Under the pieces are notes generated by a model. The model saw only the letters and a list, made by a program, of their open reading frames with translations. It made no database searches and was not told where the DNA came from. Of a DNA stretch of 64,000 nucleotides, positions 33,989 to 44,533 are shown in pieces. Made by a program: the position numbers and the translations under genes. The DNA comes from Sediminibacterium ginsengisoli (GTDB lineage: Bacteria; Bacteroidota; Bacteroidia; Chitinophagales; Chitinophagaceae), in assembly GCF_900167075.1 (NCBI RefSeq), contig NZ_FUWH01000002.1, positions 339,005-403,004 on the forward strand. Reading direction: 5' to 3'. The stretch's first letter is position 1. Each line of letters begins with the position of its first letter.

Positions 33989-34804
33989 TTAATATGATTC
34001 GTTTTCCGAAGGGAAATCGCGTGATTTTACGTCGCCGATATATTGCTGCACTGCACCTGTGATCTGCTCCTGCAGGTTCAGGTATTTGCGCAGGAAACGC
34101 GGACTGAATTCGTTGTTGATGCCCAGCATATCATGCATCACCAGCACCTGCCCGTCGCAATGGTTCCCGGCACCGATCCCGATGGTTGGAATATCGAGAC
34201 TTTCGCTCACCTGTTTTGCCAGTGTGGCAGGGATCTTTTCCAGCACGATAGCAAAACAACCTGCTTCCTGCAGCAGTTTCGCATCGCTGATCAGTTTGGC
34301 TGCTTCCGCTTCTTCCTTAGCCCTTACCGTATAGGTGCCGAATTTATAAATCGATTGCGGGGTAAGTCCCAGGTGTCCCATTACCGGAATGCCGGCTGCC
34401 ACAATTCTTTTGATACTGTCGATGATCTCCTCGCCACCTTCGAGTTTTAGGGAATGCGCACCGCTTTCTTTCATGATCTTTACTGCGGATGCAAGCGCCA
34501 CGTCCGAATTGGACTGGTAAGAGCCGAATGGCATATCTACTACCACAAGCGCTCTTGAAATGCCTCTTACCACGCACTGTGCATGATAGATCATCTGGTC
34601 GAGCGTGATGGGTACGGTTGTTTCGTGGCCGGCCATTACATTGCTGGCACTGTCGCCCACCAGCACTACATCAATACCCGCGGCATCAAACAATCGTGCG
34701 AATGAAAAATCGTATGCGGTAAGCATGGAAATTCTTTCTCCGTTAGCCTTCATTTTAAGAAGGGTATGCGTGGTGACCTTTTTAACATCTTTATGAATAC
34801 TCAT
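33989..34804 (-). CDS. panB: 3-methyl-2-oxobutanoate hydroxymethyltransferase
   Basis: 271 residues, normal length. It adds a hydroxymethyl group from 5,10-methylene-THF to alpha-ketoisovalerate, the first step to pantoate and coenzyme A. Typical blocks: [37 protein letters not shown] (Mg-binding Asp), [16 protein letters not shown]-like [21 protein letters not shown] and [15 protein letters not shown]. panC and panD are 5-7 kb away, so the pathway genes are near but not one operon. Confidence 0.96.
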   Translation of the reverse strand: MSIHKDVKKVTTHTLLKMKANGERISMLTAYDFSFARLFDAAGIDVVLVGDSASNVMAGHETTVPITLDQMIYHAQCVVRGISRALVVVDMPFGSYQSNSDVALASAVKIMKESGAHSLKLEGGEEIIDSIKRIVAAGIPVMGHLGLTPQSIYKFGTYTVRAKEEAEAAKLISDAKLLQEAGCFAIVLEKIPATLAKQVSESLDIPTIGIGAGNHCDGQVLVMHDMLGINNEFSPRFLRKYLNLQEQITGAVQQYIGDVKSRDFPSENESY

Positions 34805-34870
34805 CAGCTGCTTGGTTTAATTGGCAAAGCTATTCAATCTGCGGAATATAGCGGTAGGGATGGCAAATGG

Positions 34871-35758
34871 TCAGGATTGGGGCTGCAGGCTGTAATACAG
34901 ATGTTGCACAAGTCCGTCGACCAGGCCTATCTTCGGTACATAGATCTCGTCTGCATCGGCCCAGCGCATCACATTGATATAGATCTGCAGCGCAGGAACG
35001 ATCACATCTGCCCGGTCTTCCCGGAACTTGTAAATACGCATACGCTCTTCCAGGGAAACACTGGAAAGCTCCTTGTAATAATCCTTTAATAATTCAGCTG
35101 GGAGCGGTTTGCCGTCTTTTTTCTTGCTGAGTGAAAAGACCTTGTTGATATTTCCGCCTGTACCAATTGCCACGATCTTTTTATAACCTTTTGTTTTCTG
35201 TTTGATGTGGTTTTTCATATTGTCCCACATGCTGTCGTCTACCATCTGCTTGAGCAGGCGGATCGTGCCTATGTTGAAAGAATCCTTGAATACCAGCTGA
35301 TCGTCTGCAAAAAAAGTGAGTTCTGTGCTTCCGCCGCCAACATCGATGTAGAGATAACTGTGCAGCGGGTCCATATGTTCGGCTACATGGTTCTCGTAGA
35401 TCAGGGAGGCTTCCAGATCGCCGCTGATGATCTCTATGCTGAGGCCTGTTTCCAGCCTGATCTTGCGGATCAGGTCGGCACTGTTGCGTGCATCGCGCAT
35501 GGCGCTTGTTGCGCATGCTATGGTATGCTCAACCTGGTATGCATTCAGCAGGTGGCTGTAAGCTTTCATGGTTTGCAGTACCATGCCTCTTTTTTCTTTG
35601 GAGATCTCGCCTTTTTCAAACACGTCGAAACCCAGGCGCAGGGGAACACGTACCAGGTTCAGTTTATTGAACATGGGTGTGCCCGCAGCATCTGTTGTTA
35701 CATCCACTATCAGTAAGCGTGCGGCATTACTTCCTATATCAATCGCTGCTAACCTCAC
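34871..35758 (-). CDS. Ppx/GppA-type phosphatase
   Basis: 295 residues, the short form of the family (actin-like fold only). It should hydrolyse polyphosphate ends or pppGpp. N-terminal MRLAAIDIGSNAARLLIVD is the phosphate-1 loop, ATSAMRDARNSADLI and LYIDVGGGSTELTFF the phosphate-binding loops. It starts at GTG 35758, 20 bases inside the 3' end of the polyphosphate kinase gene, so both are co-translated and likely set polyphosphate levels together. Exopolyphosphatase activity is favoured by this pairing over pppGpp phosphatase. Confidence 0.88.
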   Translation of the reverse strand: MRLAAIDIGSNAARLLIVDVTTDAAGTPMFNKLNLVRVPLRLGFDVFEKGEISKEKRGMVLQTMKAYSHLLNAYQVEHTIACATSAMRDARNSADLIRKIRLETGLSIEIISGDLEASLIYENHVAEHMDPLHSYLYIDVGGGSTELTFFADDQLVFKDSFNIGTIRLLKQMVDDSMWDNMKNHIKQKTKGYKKIVAIGTGGNINKVFSLSKKKDGKPLPAELLKDYYKELSSVSLEERMRIYKFREDRADVIVPALQIYINVMRWADADEIYVPKIGLVDGLVQHLYYSLQPQS

Positions 35759-37835
35759 CAGGTGCTATGTTTTTCTTGTACAGGTATTGATACGTCTCGA
35801 TCTGGGAGCGTACCTTTTTTTTACCTGCGGAAGGTACATAGATGTTTGATAAATCATTGTTGAGCAGCCTGGCTTTTACATTATCTCTTAATTGAATGTG
35901 GATAATATCTTTCAATTCCTGCCTGATTTCAGGGTCTGTCACAGGAATTGCCGCTTCTACACGGTGGTCCAGATTGCGCACCATCCAGTCTGCACTGGAG
36001 ATGTAAATTTTTTCTTTCCCGCTGTTGCAGAAGATCATTACCCGGGCATGTTCGAGGTATTCGTCAACTATACTGATGGCTGTAACCGGTGGTTTGAACT
36101 TTTTATTTTCTGTCATGGCACAACAGATCCCCCTGATGATCAGTTTTACCGGAACGCCTGCAGCGGCTGCTTCGTATAATTTGCGGATCAGTACCGTATC
36201 GCTGAGCGCATTCAGTTTTAGTGTGATGCCTGATTCTTTTCCGGCTTTTGCATGTTTGATCTCGGCATTGACCAGTTGCATGAGTTGTTTGCGCATGCCT
36301 GTAGGGCAAACCAGCAACGTCTTGCATAACCGCAGATGATCCGGCTGTGTTTTGAAATTCTCGAGGTAGTGAAAAATACGGTTGATGTCGGCCATTACAT
36401 TCCTGTTAGAGGTCAGCAGGCAATGGTCGCCATACACACGGGCCGTTTTTTCGTTGAGATTACCTGTGCTTACAAAACCATATTGAATGATCTTCGGTCC
36501 TTTTCTTTTTTTGATGATGCAGAGCTTGGCATGAATCTTCATGTTCGGAACACCCAGCAATACTTTTACGCCTTCTTCTTCCAGCACGCTCTTCCATTCC
36601 AGGTTGGCTTCCTCATCGAAGCGGGCTTTGAGTTCCAGCATTACCACTACCTGTTTCCCGTTTCTTGCGGCATTGATGAGGGCGTTGATCACTTTTGAAC
36701 TGGATGCCAGCCTGTATGCCGTGATGCGGATAGAGATCACATCCGGGTCTATGGCTGCTTCCCGCAGCAGATCGATCACCGTATTGAAAGAATGGTAAGG
36801 GAAATGCAACATCACATCATTCTTCGCAATCACATCGGTTACCCGCGTTGCGCCTCTGAGTAATGGATGTGTAAATGCAGCACGCCGCGGATTTTTTGTG
36901 CCGAACACATCCGGGAAGTCCATGAAATGCCTGAAATTATGGATGCGGCCGCCGGGAATGATACTGCTTTTCCTGCTCAGGCTTAACCTGTTGGTGAGGT
37001 AACCTAACAGGCCCGCATCCATCTCCTTATCGTATACAAAGCGGACCGGTTTCCCCTTCCGCCTGTTCTTGAGCCCTTTTTCCATTTTCTCCACAAAAGA
37101 AGTGCTGATATCTTCTTCGATCTCTATCTCTGCATCTTTCGTCACTTTAAAAATATGCGCATCAAAATAATCATAACCGAAATAGGAGAAGATCTGCGGC
37201 AGGTTGAAACGGATCACATCTTCAAGGAGGATGATATGCTGTTCGCCGCTTTTCCCTGCCGGCAATTGTATAAACCGGCCTACTGCTCTTGCCGGAATTT
37301 CGATCAGTGCGTATTTCTGTTCATAGGCTGAATGCTGCTTACGCATGACAATGCCGAGATAAATGCTTTTGTCGCGCAGATAGGGCAGTGCAGGTAAGGT
37401 TTCGATCATCAGGGGGATGATATAGGCGCGTACTTCGTCATCGAAAAATTTTTTCACATAAGCCTGCTGTTCCCTGTTCAGGTGTTTTTCGTCTGTCAGG
37501 AAGATCTTTTCTTTACGCAATTCCTTCAGTATTCCTTCCCAGATTCTGTTGAATTCATTCTGCTGCTGCAGTACAATGGTCTGTATATTATCGAGGATCG
37601 ACTGCGGCGCGATCTCCATGTGCATGTTCAGTTTCTTACGTTTGCCGGCAAGTTCTGTCATGCGTTTAAGGGTAGCTACGCGCACCCTGAAAAACTCGTC
37701 CATGTTATTGGAGAAGATGCCCAGAAAACGGATCCTTTCTTTCAGTGGCACATCCGGGTCATTTGCTTCCTGTAACACACGTGCATTAAAGCTGAGCCAA
37801 CTGATATCCCGCTGAATGAATTGTTTTTTTGACAT
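35739..37835 (-). CDS. ppk1: polyphosphate kinase 1
   Basis: 698 residues from ATG 37835. It builds polyphosphate from ATP. The N-terminal domain starts with FIQRDISWLSFNARVLQEA, the helical domain has LFSNNMDEFFRVRVATLK-like sequence, and the two phospholipase-D-like catalytic domains follow: RIHNFRHFMDF, PYHSFNTVIDLLREAA, MKIHAKLCIIKKR and YGDHCLLTSNRNVMADINRIF with the region of the autophosphorylated His. Forms a unit with the phosphatase gene, overlapping by 20 bases. Confidence 0.95.
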   Translation of the reverse strand: MSKKQFIQRDISWLSFNARVLQEANDPDVPLKERIRFLGIFSNNMDEFFRVRVATLKRMTELAGKRKKLNMHMEIAPQSILDNIQTIVLQQQNEFNRIWEGILKELRKEKIFLTDEKHLNREQQAYVKKFFDDEVRAYIIPLMIETLPALPYLRDKSIYLGIVMRKQHSAYEQKYALIEIPARAVGRFIQLPAGKSGEQHIILLEDVIRFNLPQIFSYFGYDYFDAHIFKVTKDAEIEIEEDISTSFVEKMEKGLKNRRKGKPVRFVYDKEMDAGLLGYLTNRLSLSRKSSIIPGGRIHNFRHFMDFPDVFGTKNPRRAAFTHPLLRGATRVTDVIAKNDVMLHFPYHSFNTVIDLLREAAIDPDVISIRITAYRLASSSKVINALINAARNGKQVVVMLELKARFDEEANLEWKSVLEEEGVKVLLGVPNMKIHAKLCIIKKRKGPKIIQYGFVSTGNLNEKTARVYGDHCLLTSNRNVMADINRIFHYLENFKTQPDHLRLCKTLLVCPTGMRKQLMQLVNAEIKHAKAGKESGITLKLNALSDTVLIRKLYEAAAAGVPVKLIIRGICCAMTENKKFKPPVTAISIVDEYLEHARVMIFCNSGKEKIYISSADWMVRNLDHRVEAAIPVTDPEIRQELKDIIHIQLRDNVKARLLNNDLSNIYVPSAGKKKVRSQIETYQYLYKKNIAPGEVSSD

Positions 37836-37921
37836 GATACTGTAACTGGTCCATGCCAAATATACTTGATGCGGAGGGATGCTAATGTTAAGTTTCTTGT
37901 TCCGGAAACGGCTGTAAACGA

Positions 37922-38419
37922 CTATGAATAAGACGATTTGATCTGCTGGATGAGGCCGCTGGTTGAAAAGCCTTCCACGATCGGATTAATGACTACCCGG
38001 CCCCCGTTGGCGATCACTTCTTTGCTGCCTACGATCTGCTCAATGGTATAATCTCCGCCTTTTACCAGTACATCCGGCATAAGCGAAGTGATGAGGTTGA
38101 AGGGTGTGTCTTCATCAAACACTACCACTGCATCTATCAGCGAGAGATTGGCCAGCAGGAGAGAACGGCTATGCTCATGGTTAATGGGGCGGTCCGGACC
38201 TTTGAGGGCTTTAACGCTCCTGTCGCTGTTAACGCCCACTACCAGTATATCTGCTTCTTTAGCCGCCTGTGAAAAAGAGAAGATATGTCCTTCGTGTAAT
38301 ATGTCGAAGCAGCCATTCGTAAATGCAATTTGCTTGCCTGTCATGCGCCATCCGGCTGCAAGCGACAGTAATGCGGGAAGGGTTACGATCTTTTGCTGAA
38401 TGGCATTAACGGCTCTCAT
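37922..38419 (-). CDS. rfaE2: D-glycero-beta-D-manno-heptose 1-phosphate adenylyltransferase
   Basis: 165 residues, matching the stand-alone adenylyltransferase half of HldE. It makes ADP-heptose for lipopolysaccharide. Nucleotidyltransferase signature FTNGCFDILHEGHIFSFSQA (HxGH), VVGVNSDRSVKALKGPDRPI, and VVFDEDTPFNLITSLMPDVLVKGGDY. It overlaps the end of the upstream membrane-protein gene by 14 bases, so the two are coupled. The kinase half (rfaE1) is not in the window. Confidence 0.92.
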   Translation of the reverse strand: MRAVNAIQQKIVTLPALLSLAAGWRMTGKQIAFTNGCFDILHEGHIFSFSQAAKEADILVVGVNSDRSVKALKGPDRPINHEHSRSLLLANLSLIDAVVVFDEDTPFNLITSLMPDVLVKGGDYTIEQIVGSKEVIANGGRVVINPIVEGFSTSGLIQQIKSSYS

Positions 38420-39422
38420 GAGGTTGCTTTTTTTTGTTATAAACAGGCAGCAGGCCGAGGCTCAGTGCTCCTACGATCACCACGATGATGAACTGGGCAA
38501 ACCATTGCAGCGTGCCGTTGGCGAAGCCTGTTTCAAAAGAAATATTGTTTTTTTCAAGCACTTTGGCAATGAAGTAAGCGTAAGCGCCGATTCCGCCCGG
38601 TGTGATGATCATGCCGATACTTGCAAATGCGAGTGCGCCTATTGCCGCAGACATCCCGAGGTGCGCAGTACCCTGTGTGGCCAGCAGGCCTACCCAGGTG
38701 CCCAGGATATACAACATCCAGATGCCGGCACTGTAGATGATGAATGTGCCTTTGTTCTTCAGGTTACGGATGCTGCTCAGACCTTCCCAGATACCTTTCA
38801 GGATCTTGCTGAACAGCATTACAATGCGCAGGTGTGAAAACCGTTTGAACAGGATGATCACCGCGATGATCATTACTGCCAGCACGCCCAGTACAACGGC
38901 GATCTTCATCACCGAAAACTGGCCGCTTTTGTTCTCGAAAAGCTGTTTGAACAGCTGCATGCCGTATTCGCCTACAATATCGGATTGTACGGTCATCGCA
39001 AGCAGGAAAACGAGGGCGAGTGAAATTACATCCACCGCACGTTCTGCAACGATGGTACCTACGAGTTTTTCTGCCGGAACTTTTTCATAACGTGCCAGGA
39101 TCGTGCATTTCAGCACTTCACCCAGGCGGGGAACGGCCAGATTAGCCAGATAACCTACCATTACCGCGAAAAAGCTGTTCATGAATGAAGGTCTGTAACC
39201 CATCGGCTGCATCAGGATCTTCCAGCGCAGGGCCCGGAGCATGTGACTCAACAGCAGTATCACGAACACCGGGAGGATCAGCCAGTAATTGGCAGTCTGC
39301 AATCCTTTCTTAAAATCGTTCCATTTTTCAGCAGGTATCTGGTGCAGGCTCCACCATACCAGGAATATACCCAGGCCGAGGAAGAAAAGGTATTTTAATA
39401 AAGATGCGATTCGTTTCTTCAT
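38406..39422 (-). CDS. lysylphosphatidylglycerol-synthase-like flippase membrane protein
   Basis: 338 residues with about eight membrane helices. It belongs to the LPG synthase N-terminal-domain/UPF0104 group: LLSHMLRALRWKILMQPMGYRPSFMNSFFAVMVGYLANLAVPRLGEVLKC is its most conserved region, along with GTIVAERAVDVISL and ITPGGIGAYAYFIAKVLE near the end. The catalytic aminoacyl-transfer domain is absent, so it may move lipids rather than make lysyl-PG. Coupled to rfaE2, so a role in envelope lipid or LPS assembly is a reasonable inference. Confidence 0.85.
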   Translation of the reverse strand: MKKRIASLLKYLFFLGLGIFLVWWSLHQIPAEKWNDFKKGLQTANYWLILPVFVILLLSHMLRALRWKILMQPMGYRPSFMNSFFAVMVGYLANLAVPRLGEVLKCTILARYEKVPAEKLVGTIVAERAVDVISLALVFLLAMTVQSDIVGEYGMQLFKQLFENKSGQFSVMKIAVVLGVLAVMIIAVIILFKRFSHLRIVMLFSKILKGIWEGLSSIRNLKNKGTFIIYSAGIWMLYILGTWVGLLATQGTAHLGMSAAIGALAFASIGMIITPGGIGAYAYFIAKVLEKNNISFETGFANGTLQWFAQFIIVVIVGALSLGLLPVYNKKKQPHESR

Positions 39423-39469
39423 GTACTCGGGTGTTTAGGCCGTGCCTGCGCCGTAAAAATGTCGTCTGC

Positions 39470-39814
39470 TTACAGTTTGTTGCCTTCCTTCGGAAATACA
39501 ACAGAGGGCTTGAATTCCTTGGCTGCTTCAAAATCCATGGTAGCATAAGAAATGATCACTACCAGGTCGCCCACTGCACCTCTGCGGGCTGCAGGGCCGT
39601 TCAGGCAAACAATTCCACTGCCTCTTTTGCCTTTAATAAGATAAGTTTCCAGCCTTTCTCCGTTATTCACATTCACTACCTGGATCTTTTCATTCTCGAT
39701 GAAATTACCGGCATCCATCAGGTCCTCGTCCAGGGTCAGACTGCCTACATAATGAAGGTTGGCTTCTGTAATGGTTGCCCTGTGTATTTTCGATTTTAAT
39801 ACTTCTATCTGCAT
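39470..39814 (-). CDS. panD: aspartate 1-decarboxylase (pyruvoyl type)
   Basis: 114 residues from ATG 39814. It makes beta-alanine for pantothenate. The proenzyme cleaves itself between Gly and Ser in [16 protein letters not shown] to make the pyruvoyl group; the later [16 protein letters not shown] sequence is [14 protein letters not shown] and [13 protein letters not shown] follows. A -7-like TACTTTTG (39823-39830) ends 8 bases before the ATG. The upstream extension to 39868 is not family-like. Same strand as panC, with 74 bases between. Confidence 0.95.
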   Translation of the reverse strand: MQIEVLKSKIHRATITEANLHYVGSLTLDEDLMDAGNFIENEKIQVVNVNNGERLETYLIKGKRGSGIVCLNGPAARRGAVGDLVVIISYATMDFEAAKEFKPSVVFPKEGNKL

Positions 39815-39888
39815 AATGGTTGCAAAAGTAAGAAGTTCTGACCGATGCATAAAAGCATCTCTCCCCACTGGTCATATTTATGTTAAAC

Positions 39889-40725
39889 TTAATTCAGCAG
39901 CAGGTTGTCGATCAGCCGTACACTTCCGATGAATGCCGCTGCCAGCGCTACCAGTTTTGTCTCCCCGTCCCATCCGGTTACGGGCTCCAGTGTACGTGCA
40001 TCGCAGATGCTGACATAATCCGTTTTTTCAAAGCCGGCTTCCAGGATCAGTTTGGTTGCTTCGGCTGCGAGTTGATCTGGTGTTTTTTGGCCAAGCTCCG
40101 ACCTGATTTGCTGCAGTGCGCGGTAAATGACAATTGCCTGTTCCCGCTGCGTTTCCGTGAGCCGCATGTTCCGGCTGCTCATAGCCAGTCCGGATGGTTC
40201 CCTGAGGGTAGGGCAGATCACGAGTCGGGTTGCCATGTTTTTTAATTCCAGCAGCCGGGCGATCACCATACATTGCTGGTAATCTTTCTGGCCCATGAAC
40301 AGCAGATCAGGTTGTACAAGGTTAAGCAGGCGGCTTACCACCTGGCATACACCCTGAAAATGGCCTGGCCTGAATGCGCCTTCCAGCAGTGTTTCGATCC
40401 GGCCGAGGTTGTATTGCTCCGAAGGCAGGCCATCGGGGTATATTTCCGTCACAGCCGGCAGGAAAAGCACATCACAGCCCGCTTTTTCCAGCAAAAGGAT
40501 ATCATTTTCTATGGTTACGGGGTATTTTTCAAAATCGGCAGGGTCGTTAAACTGGGTGGGGTTCACAAAAATACTGCAGATCGTGACCGCCGATTGCTCC
40601 CTGGCGGCCCTGATCAGCGCCAGGTGGCCTTCATGAAGGGCCCCCATGGTGGGTACAAAACCCCTCGGACCGGGCGCAGAATCGAGGTAATTCTTCAGGT
40701 CTGCTGCTTTTTTAAAGAGTATCAT
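39889..40725 (-). CDS. panC: pantothenate synthetase
   Basis: 278 residues, normal length. It joins pantoate and beta-alanine with ATP. Signatures: GFVPTMGALHEGHLALIRAA (HxGH), SIFVNPTQFNDPADFEKYP, VSRLLNLVQPDLLFMGQKDYQQ and EPSGLAMSSRNMRL (KMSKS-like). Precedes panD on the same strand, with panB about 5 kb further on. Divergent from the glycogen-synthase-like gene. Confidence 0.96.
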   Translation of the reverse strand: MILFKKAADLKNYLDSAPGPRGFVPTMGALHEGHLALIRAAREQSAVTICSIFVNPTQFNDPADFEKYPVTIENDILLLEKAGCDVLFLPAVTEIYPDGLPSEQYNLGRIETLLEGAFRPGHFQGVCQVVSRLLNLVQPDLLFMGQKDYQQCMVIARLLELKNMATRLVICPTLREPSGLAMSSRNMRLTETQREQAIVIYRALQQIRSELGQKTPDQLAAEATKLILEAGFEKTDYVSICDARTLEPVTGWDGETKLVALAAAFIGSVRLIDNLLLN

Positions 40726-40782
40726 AAAGGCTCGGTTTAGGGGGCTGGATGGGCCTGGTGTTTAAATTCTTCATATTTTTCG

Positions 40783-40790
40783 TACCTTTG
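40783..40790 (+). promoter_or_regulatory. -7 box TACCTTTG of the glycogen-synthase-like gene
   Basis: TACCTTTG fits TAnnTTTG exactly; the ATG follows 39 bases later. A weak TTTA lies at the -33 distance. Confidence 0.5.
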
Positions 40791-40829
40791 CCAACTAATT
40801 TTTAAGCATCCTGCTAAATTGGCGTAATA

Positions 40830-41648
40830 ATGTCGACAAAGAAAAGAATTTTATTTATTGCTACTGAGATGTCTCCTTATCTGGAGCTGACAGAATTTGC
40901 AGAGGTGATCAATAAGCTTGCTATCAAGAGTAATGACAGCGGGCTGGAAGTAAGGTGTATCATGCCGCGTTTCGGTGTGATCAACGAAAGAAGGCATCGT
41001 TTACATGAAGTGGTACGGCTGTCGGGAATTAATGTGTCGGTAGATAATGATGATCATCCGCTGCAGATCAAAGTGGCTTCATTGCCAAATGCGAGACTGC
41101 AGGTGTATTTCCTTGAGAATGAAGATTTCTTCAAAAGAAAGCAGATATTTCATGATGATGATGAAAACTGGTTTGAAGACAACGCCCTCCGTACGGTATT
41201 CTTCTGCAAGGGGGCGCTTGAAACCGTTAAGAAATTCGGATGGCCGCCGGACCTGATCCATTGCAGCGGCTGGATGACATCCCTGATCCCTGCCTACATT
41301 AAAACCGCTTATAAAAAAGAACCTGTTTTCAGTAACAGTAAAGTGATCTTTACCATCGGTCAGAATACTTTTACAGAGAACCTGGGTGAAGACTTTGTAA
41401 AGCAGGCGGTTATCAACGCCAACATCAAAGAGAAAGACCTGGAAGCCTTTAAAGGCGCAGATAACACAGCTCTTTTCAAAGGTGGTGCTACTTTTGCGGA
41501 TGCCATTACTTTCGGGTCTGATGTGATCGATAAAAAACTGACCGACGAGTTCGGAAAAGTAAAGGGAAAGAAGGTAGTTCCTTTTAAAGGCTGGGATTCT
41601 GATTTAACAGAGTATTTAGAATTGTACAACGACCTTGCGAGCAAGTAA
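40830..41648 (+). CDS. glycogen/starch-synthase-like protein, N-terminal domain only
   Basis: 272 residues. It matches the first Rossmann domain of GT5 glycogen synthase: RILFIATEMSPYLELTEFAEVINKLA, EVRCIMPRFGVINERRHRLHEV and FGWPPDLIHCSGWMTSLIPAYIK. The second GT-B domain is absent, and the KxGGLADV loop that binds ADP-glucose is replaced by LELTEFAEV. The frame is intact and ends cleanly, so this is a stable short form and not a broken gene; I recall similar short forms in other Bacteroidota. Loss of synthase activity is likely, and the present role is unknown. The DUF4270 lipoprotein follows 10 bases later. Confidence 0.8.
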   Translation: MSTKKRILFIATEMSPYLELTEFAEVINKLAIKSNDSGLEVRCIMPRFGVINERRHRLHEVVRLSGINVSVDNDDHPLQIKVASLPNARLQVYFLENEDFFKRKQIFHDDDENWFEDNALRTVFFCKGALETVKKFGWPPDLIHCSGWMTSLIPAYIKTAYKKEPVFSNSKVIFTIGQNTFTENLGEDFVKQAVINANIKEKDLEAFKGADNTALFKGGATFADAITFGSDVIDKKLTDEFGKVKGKKVVPFKGWDSDLTEYLELYNDLASK

Positions 41649-41658
41649 TAACTAATCC

Positions 41659-43143
41659 ATGCAATCAATTTTTACACTGCGGAGACTTCCATTATTCGCC
41701 GTTCTTATAACCATTATCTGGCTGGCTGCCTGTACCAGGGTTACTTCTACTGAACTGGGCAGCGGGTTAATACCACCGATTGATGGTGTGGTTACCAAAG
41801 ATACTTTGCTGGATGTTATGACTGATAGTTTTGATGATGCCGATACTGCACGTGTATATGCAGCAGACCAGCATGTGGTAGGAGCTATTACCAATGATCC
41901 TTTGTTTGGCCGTACAACGGCGTCCATGTATTTTGAAATGCAGCCTGCATTGTACCCGTTCAGTGTTCCCGGAACAAGGGACAGTATCGTGGTAGATTCT
42001 GCGGTGCTGATCCTGAGCTACAAGGGTGTTTATGGCGATTCCACACAACCCATAAGGCTTACTTTATCGGAAGTTGATCATAATACGCCGATCCAGCCTT
42101 CAGCATACCCGTCCAACTATCCGAATGTACGTCCTCTTAATGTCAGCGGCCAGCTGGCTCCGCCGGTAACGATCGATATCCGGAGGTTGAAAGATTCTGT
42201 GAAGAACCGCTACGAAAATGCGGTGAACCAGTTAAGGATCAAAGTGAGGAGTGATGTTGCTGCGAGGTTCATCAAATTCTACGATTCCACCAATGCGTAT
42301 AAATCAGATTCAGTATTGCGCGAGTACTTTGCAGGCTTTGCCTTAACGGCAGATGCGACGAGCCCGGCCAATGCACTGCTGCAGTTTAACCTGACAGATA
42401 CGAATTCAAAATTTGCACTTTATTATAGCTCAAGCACTACCGGAGCAACTACCCGTGATACCAACGTGGTGAATTTCCGTTTTACGGCAGGTGTGAGCAG
42501 AAGCGCCAACTTTGTAACCCGTAACCGTGCCGGAAGCGAGATCAGTAATCACCTCACCACTACGGCTAAGCCGGATTCACTGGTATATGTACAAACCGGT
42601 CCGGGTACTTATGTGCGTGTGCGTATTCCGGGACTGAAAGACCTCAGCAACCGGATCATACACCGTGCGGAACTGATCGCAGAGCAGGTGCCTGATGATG
42701 CGAACCTTACCACTATTGAAGCCGCGATGCTGCCTCCGCGTTACCTGCTGCTGAGCGTATGGGATTCAGTGAACCAGCGCAAGCGTAATGTACCTAATGA
42801 TTACATCATCAGCTCCGATGGCCCGAATATTTCCAGTTTCGGCGGCTTCCTCACCTATAAAAGTATTAATGGGTACGACAGGGTAGGTTCCTATGTGTTT
42901 GATCTGACGAGGTATGCACAGGGCGTCATAACCAGGAAAGATACAACGCATACGCTGCGTCTGACCGCTCCCGTAAATGACTCTATTTATTATACTCCTC
43001 CATATCCGACTACACCAACTACTACACTCAATTACCTGAATCCAAGCGTCGGTAATGATATAGCTAATGGACGTGTAAGACTCGGAGGCGGTACACACAG
43101 TCGTTTCAGGATGCGTTTACGGATAATTTTCTCGCGCATTTGA
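41659..43143 (+). CDS. DUF4270 lipoprotein
   Basis: 494 residues. An N-terminal signal with lipobox (IIWLAACT, Cys near residue 26) makes this a surface or periplasmic lipoprotein. The rest is a beta-rich DUF4270 protein: the early segment [19 protein letters not shown] and the central strands rich in Asp/Ser/Thr fit this Bacteroidota-restricted family. Its function is not established. It follows the glycogen-synthase-like gene closely and precedes metK by 49 bases. Confidence 0.85.
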   Translation: MQSIFTLRRLPLFAVLITIIWLAACTRVTSTELGSGLIPPIDGVVTKDTLLDVMTDSFDDADTARVYAADQHVVGAITNDPLFGRTTASMYFEMQPALYPFSVPGTRDSIVVDSAVLILSYKGVYGDSTQPIRLTLSEVDHNTPIQPSAYPSNYPNVRPLNVSGQLAPPVTIDIRRLKDSVKNRYENAVNQLRIKVRSDVAARFIKFYDSTNAYKSDSVLREYFAGFALTADATSPANALLQFNLTDTNSKFALYYSSSTTGATTRDTNVVNFRFTAGVSRSANFVTRNRAGSEISNHLTTTAKPDSLVYVQTGPGTYVRVRIPGLKDLSNRIIHRAELIAEQVPDDANLTTIEAAMLPPRYLLLSVWDSVNQRKRNVPNDYIISSDGPNISSFGGFLTYKSINGYDRVGSYVFDLTRYAQGVITRKDTTHTLRLTAPVNDSIYYTPPYPTTPTTTLNYLNPSVGNDIANGRVRLGGGTHSRFRMRLRIIFSRI

Positions 43144-43192
43144 TGAAAAGCTCAACATTGTAATATATTTATACCCGTTAAATACTTTTTAT

Positions 43193-44443
43193 ATGCCTTA
43201 TCTTTTTACGTCCGAGAGTGTATCTGAAGGACATCCGGATAAAGTGGCTGATCAGATCTCTGATGCCCTTATCGACAACTTTCTTGCTTTCGACGCTCAA
43301 TCCAAAGTAGCCTGCGAAACATTAGTAACAACAGGTCAGGTAGTACTGGCCGGTGAAGTGAAATCCAAAGCTTACCTGGATGTACAGGAAATAGCCCGCG
43401 GTGTTGTACGCAAGATCGGCTACACCAAGAGCGAATACATGTTTGAAGCGAACAGCTGTGGTATCCTGTCTGCCATTCATGAGCAGTCTGCGGATATCAA
43501 TCAGGGTGTAGACCGCAAGAAAAAAGAAGAACAGGGTGCTGGTGATCAGGGCATGATGTTCGGTTATGCATCTAACGAAACAGATGATTATATGCCGCTG
43601 GCGCTTGACCTGGCACATAAGATCCTGATTGAACTGGCTGCGCTGAGAAGAGAGAACAAGCAGATCAAATACCTGCGTCCCGATGCAAAAAGCCAGGTTA
43701 CCCTGGAATACGATGATAACAACAGGCCTGTTCGCATAGACGCGATCGTGGTATCTACCCAGCACGACGACTTTGACACAGAAGCAAAGATGCTTGCCAA
43801 AATCAAAGAAGATATCGTGAAGATCCTGATCCCGCGCGTGAAGAGCAAGTACAAAAAATACGCTAAACTGTTCAATGATAAGATCAAGTATCATATCAAC
43901 CCAACCGGGAAGTTCGTGATCGGCGGTCCGCACGGTGATACCGGTTTAACAGGCCGTAAGATTATCGTAGATACTTATGGGGGTAAAGGTGCACATGGCG
44001 GCGGTGCTTTCAGCGGTAAAGATCCGAGCAAGGTAGACCGTTCAGCTGCTTACGCAACAAGGCATATTGCAAAGAACCTCGTAGCAGCAGGTGTGGCAGA
44101 TGAGGTACTGGTTCAGGTATCTTATGCAATCGGTGTAGCACAACCAACCAGCATTAACGTAAACACATACGGAACCGCGAAAGTAAACCTCACAGACGGC
44201 CAGATCGGTAAGATGGTAGAAAGCATTTTCGACATGCGCCCTTATTTTATCGAACAGCGCCTCAAACTGCGTAACCCGATCTACAGCGAAACAGCTGCTT
44301 ACGGTCACATGGGCCGCAAAAATGAAGTGGTAACCAAAGAATTCCGTTCACCGGATGGTAAAGTGAAGAAAGTAAAAGTGGAACTGTTTACCTGGGAGAA
44401 ACTGGATTATGTTTCCAAAGTGAAAAAAGCTTTCGGAATCTGA
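43193..44443 (+). CDS. metK: S-adenosylmethionine synthetase
   Basis: 416 residues, slightly longer than E. coli MetK. It makes SAM from ATP and methionine. Conserved blocks: [21 protein letters not shown] (ATP-binding His), [33 protein letters not shown], and [19 protein letters not shown]. Followed by a strong terminator. As the universal methyl donor gene it would also serve the two methyltransferases of the lasso island. Confidence 0.97.
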   Translation: MPYLFTSESVSEGHPDKVADQISDALIDNFLAFDAQSKVACETLVTTGQVVLAGEVKSKAYLDVQEIARGVVRKIGYTKSEYMFEANSCGILSAIHEQSADINQGVDRKKKEEQGAGDQGMMFGYASNETDDYMPLALDLAHKILIELAALRRENKQIKYLRPDAKSQVTLEYDDNNRPVRIDAIVVSTQHDDFDTEAKMLAKIKEDIVKILIPRVKSKYKKYAKLFNDKIKYHINPTGKFVIGGPHGDTGLTGRKIIVDTYGGKGAHGGGAFSGKDPSKVDRSAAYATRHIAKNLVAAGVADEVLVQVSYAIGVAQPTSINVNTYGTAKVNLTDGQIGKMVESIFDMRPYFIEQRLKLRNPIYSETAAYGHMGRKNEVVTKEFRSPDGKVKKVKVELFTWEKLDYVSKVKKAFGI

Positions 44444-44460
44444 TAATAACGAATCAATTG

Positions 44461-44493
44461 AACCCCTGCCTGTTCCGGCAGGGGTTTCTTTTT
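44461..44493 (+). terminator. rho-independent terminator after metK
   Basis: AACCCCTGCC (44461-44470) / GGCAGGGGTT (44477-44486), perfect 10-bp stem with a 6-base loop and a following TCTTTTT tract. Confidence 0.9.
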
Positions 44494-44533
44494 GTGCATA
44501 ACCGAAACCTTTAATTTTACCAAAATTGCTGTT

